A stretch of 64,000 bases of DNA, from positions 454,126 to 518,125 of the forward strand of contig NZ_LN929895.1 in assembly GCF_001493375.1 (NCBI RefSeq). The letters are read 5' to 3'. This DNA comes from Streptomyces specialis. GTDB lineage: Bacteria > Actinomycetota > Actinomycetes > Streptomycetales > Streptomycetaceae. A program made the position numbers and the translations under genes. Shown one piece after another: positions 9,515-19,100 of this stretch (within the stretch, counting starts at the first letter, position 1; each line of letters begins with the position of its first letter). Below the pieces are notes generated by a model, which had not been told where the DNA came from, did not search any database, and saw only the letters and a program-made list of their open reading frames with translations.

Positions 9515-11811
9515 CCTCGGTCCTGCTCGTCACGCCGTACTTCCCGCCGGACATCGGCGGCGTCGAGAACTACGTCTGGAACGTGGCCCGTCTGCTGCGG
9601 TCCCGGCACGACTGGCGGGTCGCCGTCGCCGCCACCGCCTCCCACGGCACGACGCCCGGACGGCACGTGGGCCCCGACGGCATCCCCGTGTACCGCCTCC
9701 CGGCCCCGGTCACCCTCTCGCAGACCCCCGTCGGCCCGCACTGGCCGAGGCTGTTGCGCGCCGTCATCGAGCGGGAGGGCGCCGAAGTCGTCAACGCCCA
9801 CGCGCCCGTACCGCTGTTCGCCGACGCCGCGGCGCGGGCCGCGCGGCGCGCGGGCGTGCCGTTCGTCCTGACCTACCACACCGGCCGGATGCGCAAGGGC
9901 AGGCCGCTGCCCGACGCGGTGTGCGCCGCCTACGAGACGACCGTGCTGGCCAGGACCGCACGCCACGCCCGCGAGGTGATCTGCTCCTCCGACTACGTCA
10001 CGACCGACCTGCCCGGCCTCTTCCTGGGCCGCGCCACGGTCATCTCGCCCGGCGTCGACCCCGGACTCTTCACCACCAGCCCGGTGCCGGAGGCGCCGCG
10101 CGTCCTGTTCGCCGGATCGCTCGCACGCGCCGCGTCCTACAAGGGACTTCCCGATCTGCTGCACGCGGTCCGCGCCCTGGCCCGTACGACCACGCCCGGC
10201 GTACGGCTCGAAGTCGTCGGCGCGGGCTCGTCCGCCGCCGGGTACCAGAGCCTCGCCAGGCGGCTCGGGCTGGCGGACCACGTCACGTTCACCGGGCGCC
10301 TGGCCGGCGGCGAACTCGCCGCCGCCTACCGCCGCGCCCGCGTCCTGGCGCTGCCGACCCACTACGACAGCTTCCCCAGCGTGCTGGTCGAGGCCATGGC
10401 CAGCGGCCGGCCCGTCGTCACCACGCGGGTCGGCGGCATCCCGTCCCTGGTCGAGGACGGCGGCAATGGCCTGCTCGTCGGCGCGGGCGACATCACGGCG
10501 CTGACCGGCGCGCTCGGCGCGGTCCTCGGCGACGACGCCCTCGCCGGCCGGCTCGGCGCGGCGGGGCACGCGCTGGTGCGGCGCGAACTGACCTGGGAGC
10601 GGCAGACCGAGCGCACGGTCGAGGTCTTCGAACGGGCCTTGGGCCGGCGCCGCGCCGCCCCGGTGCGCACGGTCGCCGTCGTCACGCCGTACTACCCGCC
10701 GAAGATCGGCGGCGTCGAGAACTACGCGTCGCGCGTCGCCCGCGCCGTCGCCGACGACCCCGCGCTGCGGGCCGTCGTCATCACCACCAACACCACCGGG
10801 CGGCGCGCCTCGTTCAGCATCGACGGCCCTGTGCCCGTCGTCCGGCTCGGCACCTGGGCCAAGCTGTCCAACACGCCCGTGAATCCGCTGTGGCCGCTGC
10901 AACTGCGCCGCTGGCTGCGCCGGTTCGACGTCGATGTCGTCAACGCCCACGCGCCCGTCCCCGGGTTGCCCGATCTGGCGGTCGCCCTGTCCGGGCGCCA
11001 CCGCCCGGCGGTGCTGACCTACCACGCCGGGTCGATGCGGAAGGGCGACCGGCGCGTGGACCTGCTGATCGGCGCGTACGAACGGCACGTGCTGCCGCGC
11101 GTGTTCGGCCGGGCCCGTGCCCTCGTCGGCGTCTCGCCCGTCTCGCTGGCGGCGGGACGCGCGGGCGCCGTGCGGATCACGCCGGGCGTGGACACCGAAC
11201 GGTTCACGCCCGGCCCGCCGCCCTCGACGCGCCCGCCGGTCGTGCTCTACGTCGGGCGGATGGACCGTTCGTCGGCGTGGAAGGGCGTGGACGTGCTGGT
11301 GCGCGCGTTCGCGTCCCTTGCGCCCGGTCTCCCCGGGGCGCGGCTGTGCCTGGTGGGCGGCGGGGACGCCACGGGCGACCACGCCGGACTGGCCGCCCGG
11401 CTCGGCGTCGCCGATCGGGTGGACCTGCCGGGCGAGCTGACCGGCGACGCCCTGACCGCCGCGCTGCGCGGCGCCGCCGTGCTGGTGCTGCCGTCGCTGA
11501 GCGAGGCCGAGTCGTTCGGTATGGCCCTGGTGGAGGCGATGGCCTGCGGCACGCCGGTCGTCGGCTCGCGGGTGGGCGGCATCCCGTATGTGATCGACGA
11601 GGGCGTGACCGGTCTGCTCGTGCCGCCCGGCGACGCCGACGCCCTGGCGGCGGCGTGCCGCCGCCTGTTGACGGAGCCGGCGCTGGCCGACGCGCTGGGC
11701 GCGGCCGGCCGCCGGGTGGCGGAGGAGCGGTACGCCTGGCCGCGCCTGACGGATCGCTGGCTGGCGCTGTTCCGCTCGCTGCTGCCGCCACCGGCGGCGG
11801 GGGGCCGCTGA
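9511..11811 (+). CDS. Tandem GT4–GT4 bifunctional glycosyltransferase
   Basis: One uninterrupted 766-residue frame with two full GT4 units. The first opens VLLVTPYFPPDIGGVENYVW and ends with EAMASGRPVV in its donor domain. The second opens near residue 384 with VAVVTPYYPPKIGGVENYAS and ends with EAMACGTPVVGSRVGG. The halves are clearly similar, so this is an internal duplication or fusion of adjacent genes. The GTG start overlaps the previous stop (GTGA). Two consecutive transfers by one polypeptide, or one working and one regulatory half, are both possible. The first half has a YDSFPSVLVE motif in place of the usual EX7E, while the second keeps AESFGMALVE. Confidence 0.88.
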   Translation: MTSVLLVTPYFPPDIGGVENYVWNVARLLRSRHDWRVAVAATASHGTTPGRHVGPDGIPVYRLPAPVTLSQTPVGPHWPRLLRAVIEREGAEVVNAHAPVPLFADAAARAARRAGVPFVLTYHTGRMRKGRPLPDAVCAAYETTVLARTARHAREVICSSDYVTTDLPGLFLGRATVISPGVDPGLFTTSPVPEAPRVLFAGSLARAASYKGLPDLLHAVRALARTTTPGVRLEVVGAGSSAAGYQSLARRLGLADHVTFTGRLAGGELAAAYRRARVLALPTHYDSFPSVLVEAMASGRPVVTTRVGGIPSLVEDGGNGLLVGAGDITALTGALGAVLGDDALAGRLGAAGHALVRRELTWERQTERTVEVFERALGRRRAAPVRTVAVVTPYYPPKIGGVENYASRVARAVADDPALRAVVITTNTTGRRASFSIDGPVPVVRLGTWAKLSNTPVNPLWPLQLRRWLRRFDVDVVNAHAPVPGLPDLAVALSGRHRPAVLTYHAGSMRKGDRRVDLLIGAYERHVLPRVFGRARALVGVSPVSLAAGRAGAVRITPGVDTERFTPGPPPSTRPPVVLYVGRMDRSSAWKGVDVLVRAFASLAPGLPGARLCLVGGGDATGDHAGLAARLGVADRVDLPGELTGDALTAALRGAAVLVLPSLSEAESFGMALVEAMACGTPVVGSRVGGIPYVIDEGVTGLLVPPGDADALAAACRRLLTEPALADALGAAGRRVAEERYAWPRLTDRWLALFRSLLPPPAAGGR

Positions 11812-11813
11812 CC

Positions 11814-11837
11814 GGACCGCCGGGCGGCGGCCGGTCC
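11814..11837 (+). terminator. GC-rich hairpin between convergent genes
   Basis: GGACCG and CGGTCC flank a GC-rich loop just after the glycosyltransferase stop. There is no T-run. It could stop transcription from the glycan operon before the convergent hsp20 gene. Confidence 0.35.
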
Positions 11838-11859
11838 GTCAGGTGGCGACCGGTCCGTG

Positions 11860-12288
11860 TCAGGCCGCGGCGCTGATCGAACGGCGCGGCTCGCCGCCGC
11901 TGATGGCGATCTTGCGAGGCTTGGCCTGCTCGGCGACCGGGATGCGCAGCCGCAGGACACCCGCGTCGTACGAGGCGTCGATGCGCTCGGTGTCCAGGGT
12001 GTCGCCGAGGATCAGCCGGCGGCTGAAGGACCCGGTGGGCCGCTCGGCCGTCAGCACCTGCGCGTCCTCACCGGCGCGGGACCTGCGCTCCGCCCGCACG
12101 GTGAGCACGTTGTGCTCGACGTCGAGGTCGATGCTCTCGGGGTCCACGCCGGGGAGATCCAGCTCCACCAGGAACGTGTCACCCTCGCGCCAGGCGTCCA
12201 TGGGCAGGGCCGCGGGCCGCGCGGCGGTGCCGAGGACCTGCTGGGCGAGGCGGTCGATCTCACGGAAGGGGTCGGTCTGGAGCAGCAT
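11860..12288 (-). CDS. Hsp20/alpha-crystallin small heat-shock protein
   Basis: A 143-residue small heat-shock chaperone that holds unfolding proteins in solution. The start [14 protein letters not shown] is the usual actinobacterial Hsp20 opening. The alpha-crystallin core includes [20 protein letters not shown] and [18 protein letters not shown]. The ATG was preferred to a longer in-frame start because GGAGGAAC sits just upstream and the predicted promoter would place transcription at or after the longer start. It is transcribed in the same direction as the upstream membrane and MerR genes but has its own promoter. Confidence 0.92.
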   Translation of the reverse strand: MLLQTDPFREIDRLAQQVLGTAARPAALPMDAWREGDTFLVELDLPGVDPESIDLDVEHNVLTVRAERRSRAGEDAQVLTAERPTGSFSRRLILGDTLDTERIDASYDAGVLRLRIPVAEQAKPRKIAISGGEPRRSISAAA

Positions 12289-12338
12289 CGTTCGTTCCTC
12301 CTTCTCGTCCAGTGAGGGAAGCTCAACCGACACCTCCT

Positions 12339-12367
12339 TTATAACTCCGGACGAGGAAAGTTGACAA
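12339..12367 (-). promoter_or_regulatory. Sigma70-type promoter of hsp20
   Basis: Read on the minus strand, TTGTCA and TTATAA are separated by 17 bp, about 50 bp upstream of the hsp20 start. This is near consensus and unusually AT-rich for the region. I did not find a clear HspR (HAIR) or CIRCE operator. Confidence 0.6.
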
Positions 12368-12375
12368 GCTGGCGC

Positions 12376-13041
12376 TCAGGTTTGTTGCTGGTCCTGCGCG
12401 GCGTCCCGGGAGGTCTCGTGGAGAGCTTCGTGGAGGGCGGCCAGGAGCGGGCCGGGGTCGTCGGCGTAGATCCGCAGCACACGGGCCTCGCCGGTCCCCC
12501 CGAGGGGGCGCCGGAACACGACCGGCCCGGCCGGCACCACGGTGACGTTCGTCTGGCCGCCCACCGCCAGATCGACCGTGCCGTCCGCGCCGATCCGTAC
12601 CGTCCGTCCGCCCGGGAAGCGCCGGTCCAGCCGGACGGAGGCGATCCGGTCGGCCGGCACCGCTATGTCGACCAGCGCGCCGTACCGCACACGCAACGAC
12701 CCGTCCCGGCCGACGACATGCGGCCTGACCGCGCACGAGGCGTGCAGTCCGACCACGAAGAAGATCCCCCAGACGTCGATCGCCAGCACCGCCCGGTGCG
12801 CGGCGGGCCAGGGGATGAGCAGCGCCAGCGCCACCGTCTCGACCACCGAGACGAACAGCATCACGAACACGAGAGCCGTCTGCCCGGCCGCGTACGCCAC
12901 GGCACGGTCGCCCGCCTTGACCCCGTGCGCCGGGCGGCGCCCGATCCAGCGCGCCAGCGACGCCCACAGCGCCAGCTCGTGCCGCACCAACTGGGTCATG
13001 ACACGCCACGCCCGCACGCCGAGCCGCCCGTTCGCCCTCAC
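12376..13041 (-). CDS. Membrane protein of unknown function, coupled to MerR gene
   Basis: A 221-residue protein with two close hydrophobic segments around residues 50–100 (TALVFVMLFVSVVETVALAL and AVLAIDVWGIFFVVGLHASC). They are followed by a soluble beta-rich C-terminal part (VRIGADGTVDLAVGGQTNVT). The GTG start overlaps the MerR stop (GTGA), so translation is probably coupled. I recognise no named family. It may be the regulated partner of the MerR protein, but this is inferred from the overlap only. Confidence 0.7.
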   Translation of the reverse strand: MRANGRLGVRAWRVMTQLVRHELALWASLARWIGRRPAHGVKAGDRAVAYAAGQTALVFVMLFVSVVETVALALLIPWPAAHRAVLAIDVWGIFFVVGLHASCAVRPHVVGRDGSLRVRYGALVDIAVPADRIASVRLDRRFPGGRTVRIGADGTVDLAVGGQTNVTVVPAGPVVFRRPLGGTGEARVLRIYADDPGPLLAALHEALHETSRDAAQDQQQT

Positions 13042-13811
13042 CGGCCGTCCTTCCGCAGGAGCCGCATCGCCTGCCGTACCGCCTCGGCCTGGGCCGGGGC
13101 CAGGTCCGCGAAGAACGCCTCGGCGAGGCCGGAGCCGCCGCTCGCCCCGGCCGTTCCCTCTTCTTCCCCCACGCCCTCGCCCCAGGTGACGTCCGGTGGC
13201 ACCGCCGCGACGATCGCCCGCGCCGTCTCCCCGACCCGGGGGTCGTCCACCGGGGCCCCGGCCAGTTGGTCCAGCCGCGCGTACACGTCGTAGGCCCGCG
13301 CGAGGGCGTCGCCCCGCAGTGAACGCGTCAGCCCGGCGAGCCACGCCCGCACCTCCGGCCGTTCCGCGCCGTCCAGGAGCACGAGCAGCTCCCGTTCCTT
13401 CGCCGCCATCGCCGGCTCCGGACCCGGCATCCGTGCCATCTCCTGGAACAGCTCGGCGAGTTCGGCGGAGACCGGCCCCTCGGGCGGCAGGCCGCGCTCC
13501 CGCAGCTCCGCGAGCCGCGCCCGCCGCGCCCGGATCGCCTCCTCCTGCCGCGCCAACGCGGCGTCGAGGTCGGCGAGCACGTCGTCCAGCTCGCCGCCCG
13601 CGTCGTCCGCGAGGACGTCCCTGATCTCGTCGAGACCGAGCCCCAGCTCGGTCAGCCGCCGGATCCGGGCCAGCCGGACGGCGTCCCGCAATCCGTACAC
13701 CCGATAACCGTTGGGCTGCCGCGCCGACTCGGGTAGGAGGCCGATGTGGTGATAGTGCCGGACGGTGCGGGTCGTGACTCCGGCCAGTGCCGCCAGTTCG
13801 CCGATGCGCAT
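13038..13811 (-). CDS. MerR family transcriptional regulator
   Basis: A 257-residue regulator. The N-terminal winged helix reads MRIGELAALAGVTTRTVRHY followed by HHIGLLPES and NGYRVY, the standard MerR DNA-binding unit, then a long helix. The C-terminal part of about 170 residues is larger than in metal-sensing MerR proteins, has no Cys cluster, and probably binds an organic ligand or partner. The gene faces away from the flavoprotein gene. Its own promoter has the long spacer that MerR proteins act on, so autoregulation is likely. Confidence 0.88.
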   Translation of the reverse strand: MRIGELAALAGVTTRTVRHYHHIGLLPESARQPNGYRVYGLRDAVRLARIRRLTELGLGLDEIRDVLADDAGGELDDVLADLDAALARQEEAIRARRARLAELRERGLPPEGPVSAELAELFQEMARMPGPEPAMAAKERELLVLLDGAERPEVRAWLAGLTRSLRGDALARAYDVYARLDQLAGAPVDDPRVGETARAIVAAVPPDVTWGEGVGEEEGTAGASGGSGLAEAFFADLAPAQAEAVRQAMRLLRKDGR

Positions 13812-13817
13812 GAGTCC

Positions 13818-13848
13818 AGTACAGACGTTGTCGTCGCGACAGGGTCAA
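13818..13848 (-). promoter_or_regulatory. MerR-type promoter with 19-bp spacer; leaderless transcript likely
   Basis: On the minus strand, TTGACC and TGTACT are 19 bp apart. The ATG of the merR gene begins seven bases after the −10 box, where transcription should start, so the mRNA would be leaderless. A 19-bp spacer is the hallmark of promoters that MerR proteins untwist. Confidence 0.6.
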
Positions 13849-13885
13849 GCCGTCACCGAAACCGACCGAGACCGAAGGAGACACC

Positions 13886-14311
13886 ATGGCTCTCACCAAG
13901 CAGGAGCGCGAGGAGTTCCTCGCCGAGCCGCACATCGCGGCTCTGGCCGTGGACGCGGAGGAGGGGCGGGCCCCGCTGACCGTGCCGATCTGGTACCAGT
14001 ACGCGCCGGGCGCCGACCTCTGGGTGATGACCGGCGCCGACTCCCGCAAGGCGCGGCTGATCAAGGCGGCGGGCCGGTTCTCGCTGATGGTCGAGCGCGT
14101 GGAACCGACCATCCGCTACGTCTCGGTCGAGGGACCGGTGACCGAGACCTCGCCCGCCACCCTGCCGCAGTTGCGGGAGCTGGCGGCGCGCTATCTGCCG
14201 CCCGAGAAGGTCGACGGGTATGTCGAGTACGCCTGGCGGGACCACGGCGAACAGGTCGTCTTCCACCTCCGTCCCGAACGCTGGGTCGCCACCGACCTCG
14301 GCACCGTCTGA
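13886..14311 (+). CDS. PPOX-class (pyridoxamine 5'-phosphate oxidase-like) flavoprotein
   Basis: A 141-residue split-barrel protein. Conserved features are EFLAEPHIAALAV, PLTVPIWYQY, DSRKARLIKAAGRFSLMVE and YVSVEGPVTE, typical of the F420- or FMN-binding PPOX group in actinomycetes. It has a good ribosome site (AAGGAG) before the ATG. It lies divergent from merR, whose promoter region it shares, so the MerR protein may control it. Substrate and cofactor cannot be decided from sequence. Confidence 0.85.
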   Translation: MALTKQEREEFLAEPHIAALAVDAEEGRAPLTVPIWYQYAPGADLWVMTGADSRKARLIKAAGRFSLMVERVEPTIRYVSVEGPVTETSPATLPQLRELAARYLPPEKVDGYVEYAWRDHGEQVVFHLRPERWVATDLGTV

Positions 14312-14320
14312 CCCGCCCGC

Positions 14321-16165
14321 TCAGACGGACGCGGGCTCCCGCTCGTCCTCCTCGCGCCAGGAGGCGGCTATCAGGGCGCGCTCCGTCGCCGCGAGATAGA
14401 CGGCGGTGGCGAGCCAGGCCCGCGCGTAGCCGTCGGGGTCGCTGTCGGCCAGGCGGCCGAAGACGTCGCGGCCCCGGCGGTCGGCCTCGGCGGTCAGGGC
14501 CGCGCACAGGCCGGCGGCCGTGCGCAGCCCGGCGCGGCGCAGCGGGACGCGCGCCCCGGCGTCGTCCCGGCCCGCCTCCGCCACCGCGCGCCGCCCTCCG
14601 GCGACGGCCAGCTCGACCAGCCGCCGCACCCGCCACAGCGGCGAGTCGCCCAGCGGGTCGGCCGCCGCGCCGCCGTCCGTCACCCCGGGGGTGGTGGCGG
14701 GCGGCAGGTGGGCGCCCTCGACGCGGTCGTACCCCAGGTCCGCCCGGCCCAGCCAGGCGTCGGGCAGCCGCAGCGTGCGCTCCGACCCGGGCACGGGCCC
14801 GGCCGCGAGCGGGCGGAGGGTGGCCGTGCGGTCGGGGTCGAGCCGGGCGACCACGCGGACGCACAGGCCGGGACGAGAGGCGAACCGCCGCAGGTTCGCC
14901 GTGTGGGCCAGGGACGGATGCCCGTGCGCCGGGACCAGCCGGATGACGGGACCGGCCGGGGCGCCGTCGCGCAGCTCCCGGGCGAACACCTGATCGCCCC
15001 GCGCGCCGGTGATCACCAGATCGCAGCCGAGCGGCTCGTCCGCCGCGCCCTCGTCCGCGCCCGTCATGTCCGTCGCGTCCGGCCCGACCGCGAGGCGGGC
15101 GGCGACGGCCTCCGCGAGCGGGCGGGTGAACAGCGCGCCCGGCGGGCCCTCCTCCCACGGCCGCCCGGGCAACGGAGTGGCGCGCACGCCGCGCCCCGTG
15201 CCGAGGCGGCCCTCGGGCGAAACGGTCGCGCCCGTCACGAGCAGGCCGCCGCGCGCCAGCGCGGCGTGGTCGAGGGCCGGGGCCAGGGCGACCGTGGCCG
15301 TCGCCGCGCCGACGGCCCGTGCCGGGCCGCCCGGCCTGACGTCGGCCACGGAGAACCAGCGGCCGTCCTCCCCGACGAGCCGGGTCACCACGCCGCCGTA
15401 TCTTGTCGCGCTGATCACCGGCTCCCGGAAGACGCCGTGCACGCGCAGGCCGCCGCCCGGCCGGTAGTCCCGGCGGGCGGTGCCGATCAGCGACGGGTCG
15501 GGGTCGGCGGCGGCGATCCGGCCGGAGGTGAGGAGAAGATCGCGCAGCGCGGCGGTCAGGTCGGCCAGCCGGTGACCGTCGTGGCCCGCCCGCGCGGCGC
15601 GCAGGCCGCGCACCACGCGCAGGGCGGCGGCCTCGGCGCGGAGCAGCCCGGCCAGCCGCGCGGTGTGGGCGGCGCGGAGCACCTCGGCCTGGGCGACGGC
15701 GTCGGCGGCCGGGACCCCCGCCGCCAGCACGGCAGCGGCGGCGGCCCACAGCCCGGCGGCGGCCGACCGCCGCGCGGCGCTGGGCGGCTCCGGGACCGGG
15801 CTCGGTGCCGGATCGGGGGCCGGTTCAGGGGCCGGGCCGTCCGGATCGGGGACCGCCGCCGGCTCGGTGACGGCGTCCGCGAGCGGGCAGGCGGTCAGCA
15901 CGGCCGCGCGGTGCGGGCAGCGCGGCGCCAGCAGGCAGGTGCAGCGGGCCTGGTCCGGGTCGGTGATCGCGCCCGAGGGACCGGGCAGGAGCGTGACCTC
16001 GGCGTCCTCGCCCCACGGCACCCGGAACGTTCCCCCGTCGTCGGTCACGGGCGTGGCGGCGCACCGTTCGACCGCCGCGTCCAGCTTCTTGCGCAGCCGC
16101 GAGGTGAGCCCCTCCACGGCGGAGGCGGCCACGTCGGGGGCGACCGGGGGAAGCGCGGTGGTCAT
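14321..16165 (-). CDS. SWIM zinc-finger protein (YehQ-like)
   Basis: A 614-residue protein. A SWIM finger of form CxCx5CxH lies near residues 75–85 (CTCLLAPRCPH). It is followed by a Pro/Asp/Glu-rich linker around 105–130, then a helical region, then mixed regions with no motif I know. SWIM fingers bind DNA or protein. The start overlaps the stop of the vWA gene (ATGA), making this the last gene of the MoxR–vWA operon. The position matches yehQ in the E. coli yeh cluster. Molecular function is unknown. Confidence 0.82.
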   Translation of the reverse strand: MTTALPPVAPDVAASAVEGLTSRLRKKLDAAVERCAATPVTDDGGTFRVPWGEDAEVTLLPGPSGAITDPDQARCTCLLAPRCPHRAAVLTACPLADAVTEPAAVPDPDGPAPEPAPDPAPSPVPEPPSAARRSAAAGLWAAAAAVLAAGVPAADAVAQAEVLRAAHTARLAGLLRAEAAALRVVRGLRAARAGHDGHRLADLTAALRDLLLTSGRIAAADPDPSLIGTARRDYRPGGGLRVHGVFREPVISATRYGGVVTRLVGEDGRWFSVADVRPGGPARAVGAATATVALAPALDHAALARGGLLVTGATVSPEGRLGTGRGVRATPLPGRPWEEGPPGALFTRPLAEAVAARLAVGPDATDMTGADEGAADEPLGCDLVITGARGDQVFARELRDGAPAGPVIRLVPAHGHPSLAHTANLRRFASRPGLCVRVVARLDPDRTATLRPLAAGPVPGSERTLRLPDAWLGRADLGYDRVEGAHLPPATTPGVTDGGAAADPLGDSPLWRVRRLVELAVAGGRRAVAEAGRDDAGARVPLRRAGLRTAAGLCAALTAEADRRGRDVFGRLADSDPDGYARAWLATAVYLAATERALIAASWREEDEREPASV

Positions 16166-19100
16166 CGGTGCTCTCCTCGGAGACAGTCGCCGACCCAGCG
16201 GGCGAGGGCGAGGGGGCTCAGCGCGGCGACCGGCATGCCCGCGGCGGCGAGCTGCCCGGCGACCGGGACCGAGTAACGCGGGGTGCCGGAGTCGTCCAGC
16301 GCGGCGCAGCCCATCAGGCGCACCCCGGACCCCGCCAGGGCACGGACCTCGCCGAGCAGGCCGCCCAGCGGATAGCCCTCCTCGAAGTCGCTGACCACCA
16401 CCACGAGCGTGCGGCCGGGGACCGTCACCAGGGAACGGGCGTGCGCGAGCCCGGCCGCGATGTGCGTGCCGCCGCCGACCCGCACCTCCAGCAGCAGCGA
16501 CAACGGGTCGCTCACCCGGTCGGTCAGGTCGATCACCTCCGTCGAGAAGGCGAGGAAATGGGTGGACAGGGTGGGGACCCCGCCCAGCACGGCGGCGGTG
16601 AGCGCGGACCACACGACGGAGGACTCCATCGACCCGGACACGTCCACCACGAGGATCAGCCGCCAGTCCGCCTCCCGGCGCGATCGCGTGCTGAACACCG
16701 GCCGCTCCGGCACCACCACGGTGCGGCCGTCGTCGAGGCGGCGGGCGTGCGCGAGGTTCGCCCGCAGGGTGCGCGGCAGGTCGAGGCGCCCGCCGGGGCG
16801 CCGGGTCGGGCGCGGGGTCGCCAGGCCGGTCAGCGCGGGCCGCAGTCGGGTCGCCAGCTCCCGGGACAGCTCGTCCACCAGACGGCGGACGAGCGGGCGC
16901 AGCCGCGCGAGCCGCTGCTCGGGCAGGCCGCCCGCGAGGGAGAGGACGGAGGTGAGCAACGCGACCGAGGGGCGCACCGACGCCGGGTCCAGCTCGCCGA
17001 GGACATCGGTCCTGCCGTGCTCGGCGGCGCGGGCGAGCACCTCCTCGCGGACCTCCGTGCCGAACAGCGCGTCCAGCTCCTCGGCCCACTCCCGGACGCC
17101 GGGGAACGACGCCTCCCGGCCACCGCCGCTCCCGCCATGGAAGTCCCCGAAGTCCTCCGCGCCCTCGCCGCGCCCCGACCCGTACAGCTCGTCCAGGGCG
17201 TGCGCGTACCGGCGGGCCCCGGCCGTGAGCCGGTCCCGCTCCCGCCCGAGCAGCAGCCGCCACCGGTCGCCCGGGGACAGCGCGGCCCCCGAGCCGGCCG
17301 CCCCCGCACGGGCCGCGTCCAACACGGCGTCCGGCCCGGCGGGAACGGCGTCCGCCGGAACGGCCTCGGCGGAGGCCGGCAGCCGCAGGGCGGCGAGGGC
17401 CTCCAGGGCGGCGAGGCCCGCCGCGTCCGCCTCGGCCCACCGCGCGAGGAGCGCGGGCGGCGCGTCCAGCGTCAGGTCCGGCCGGTCCCCGAGGCGCTCG
17501 GCGACCTCGCCGAGCAGCCGGTCCCGCGCGGCGGGCGCGAGGATGTCGAACCCCCCGCGCAGCGCGGGCAGCCGCTCCAGGAACCCCTGGTCGGGCAGCG
17601 AACCGACCCGGTCGAGCAACGGCCCGAGCGCCGCCGGGGCCGCCTGGAGCAACGGGCCGGCGGCCGTGAGCAGGCCGCGCAGCAGACCCGTCAGCCGGCG
17701 GCGGGCCTCCGGCGACGTGGCCGCGTCGACCCAGCCCGCGACCCGCGTGCCCAGCGCGTCGGCGCCGTCGAGCCCGAGCAGGACCCGGGCGGCGAGCGCG
17801 GCGCCCTGGACCATCGGCGCCCCGGTGCGGCCCAGCGCGGCCAGCGCGTCGTCCAGCCGCAGGCCGAGACGCCGCTCACCGGCCCGCGCGCACAGGGCGA
17901 TCAGGGCCGCGGCGTCCTCGGGCCGGTCGCTCCCGGCGAGGCCGGGCAGCGAACGGACGGCCGTGTCGAGCAGGGTGGCGGCGAGCGCGGCGACCGCGGG
18001 GGCGCCGTCCGGGGCGAGGCCGGGCAGGTGTCCCCGGCGCAGCGCCTCCAGCAGGTCCAGCGCCTCGATCAGCTCGGCCAGGGTGGCGGTCCCGGGGAAC
18101 GTGGCCGACGCGTCGGCGAGGCGGTCGGCGACCAGCTCCGGCAGGTCGCACCCGGCGGCGGCGCGCAGACCGGCCAGGGGCTGCGCGCGGGGGGGTCCGC
18201 CCTCGGCGGCCTGGCGGCGGACCGCCGCGCGCGGCGCCCGGGCGGCGGCCGTCGCGGCGGTGACGCCGCGCCCGCCCGCCAGGTCGAGCCGCGCGGGCAC
18301 GGCCGGGGTCCACGCCAGCCGCCAGCGGGTGGTGAGGGCGGCGCCGTCGCCGGTGCCGCTCCCCTCGACCGGCTCGCCGTACCCCGCGCCGCACCCCCCC
18401 AGCCGCCGCAGCAGGATCTCGCGGCGGCGGTCGAGCGCCGAACGCAGCGGATCGAGCCTGACCTCGCGCGACTCGGGCCGCTCCGGCCCCGGCAGGCGCG
18501 CTTCCGCCAGCTCGGCCTCGACGGACGGGCCGAGACCGGAACGGGGCGCGCCGGGCGCGATCCGGCCCCGGGCGGAGCCGACCAGCACCGTTTCCAGCGC
18601 GGCGGCCAGTGCCCGGCCGCGCCCCAGCGGCTCGCCCTGGCCGAGCACGGTGGTGACCGCCTCGACCAGCTCGCCGCGCCCGGGGGCGGGCCGGGCGCGC
18701 AGCCGGGCCAGGTCGCACGCCAGCCGCAGCGTCTCGGCGGCCTCGCCGGTGCCCGCCGTGTGCCCGGCGGCGCGCAGCTCCCGGCACACGTCGGTGATGG
18801 CGCGGGCGGCGGCGTCGTGGATCAGGGCCGGGTCGCCGCCCGCCGCGAGGACGGCCTGCTGCCAGCGCGGGTCGCGGATGCCCGCCGGGTAGCCGGAGCG
18901 GGAGTCCAGCAGCCCGAAGGCGTACGGAACGAGGGAGGTGACGACGGGCGGCGCGGCACCGTCCGGGTCCTGGGCGGGCGGCCCGGGGGCACCGGGCGGC
19001 TCGGTGGCGGGCGTGGCCAGCGCCGGGGCGTGGAACGCGCCCACGACGGCCGCCACCCGGCGGCCCCCGGCGGCGGCAGCGGCGAGGACCCGCCGCATGT

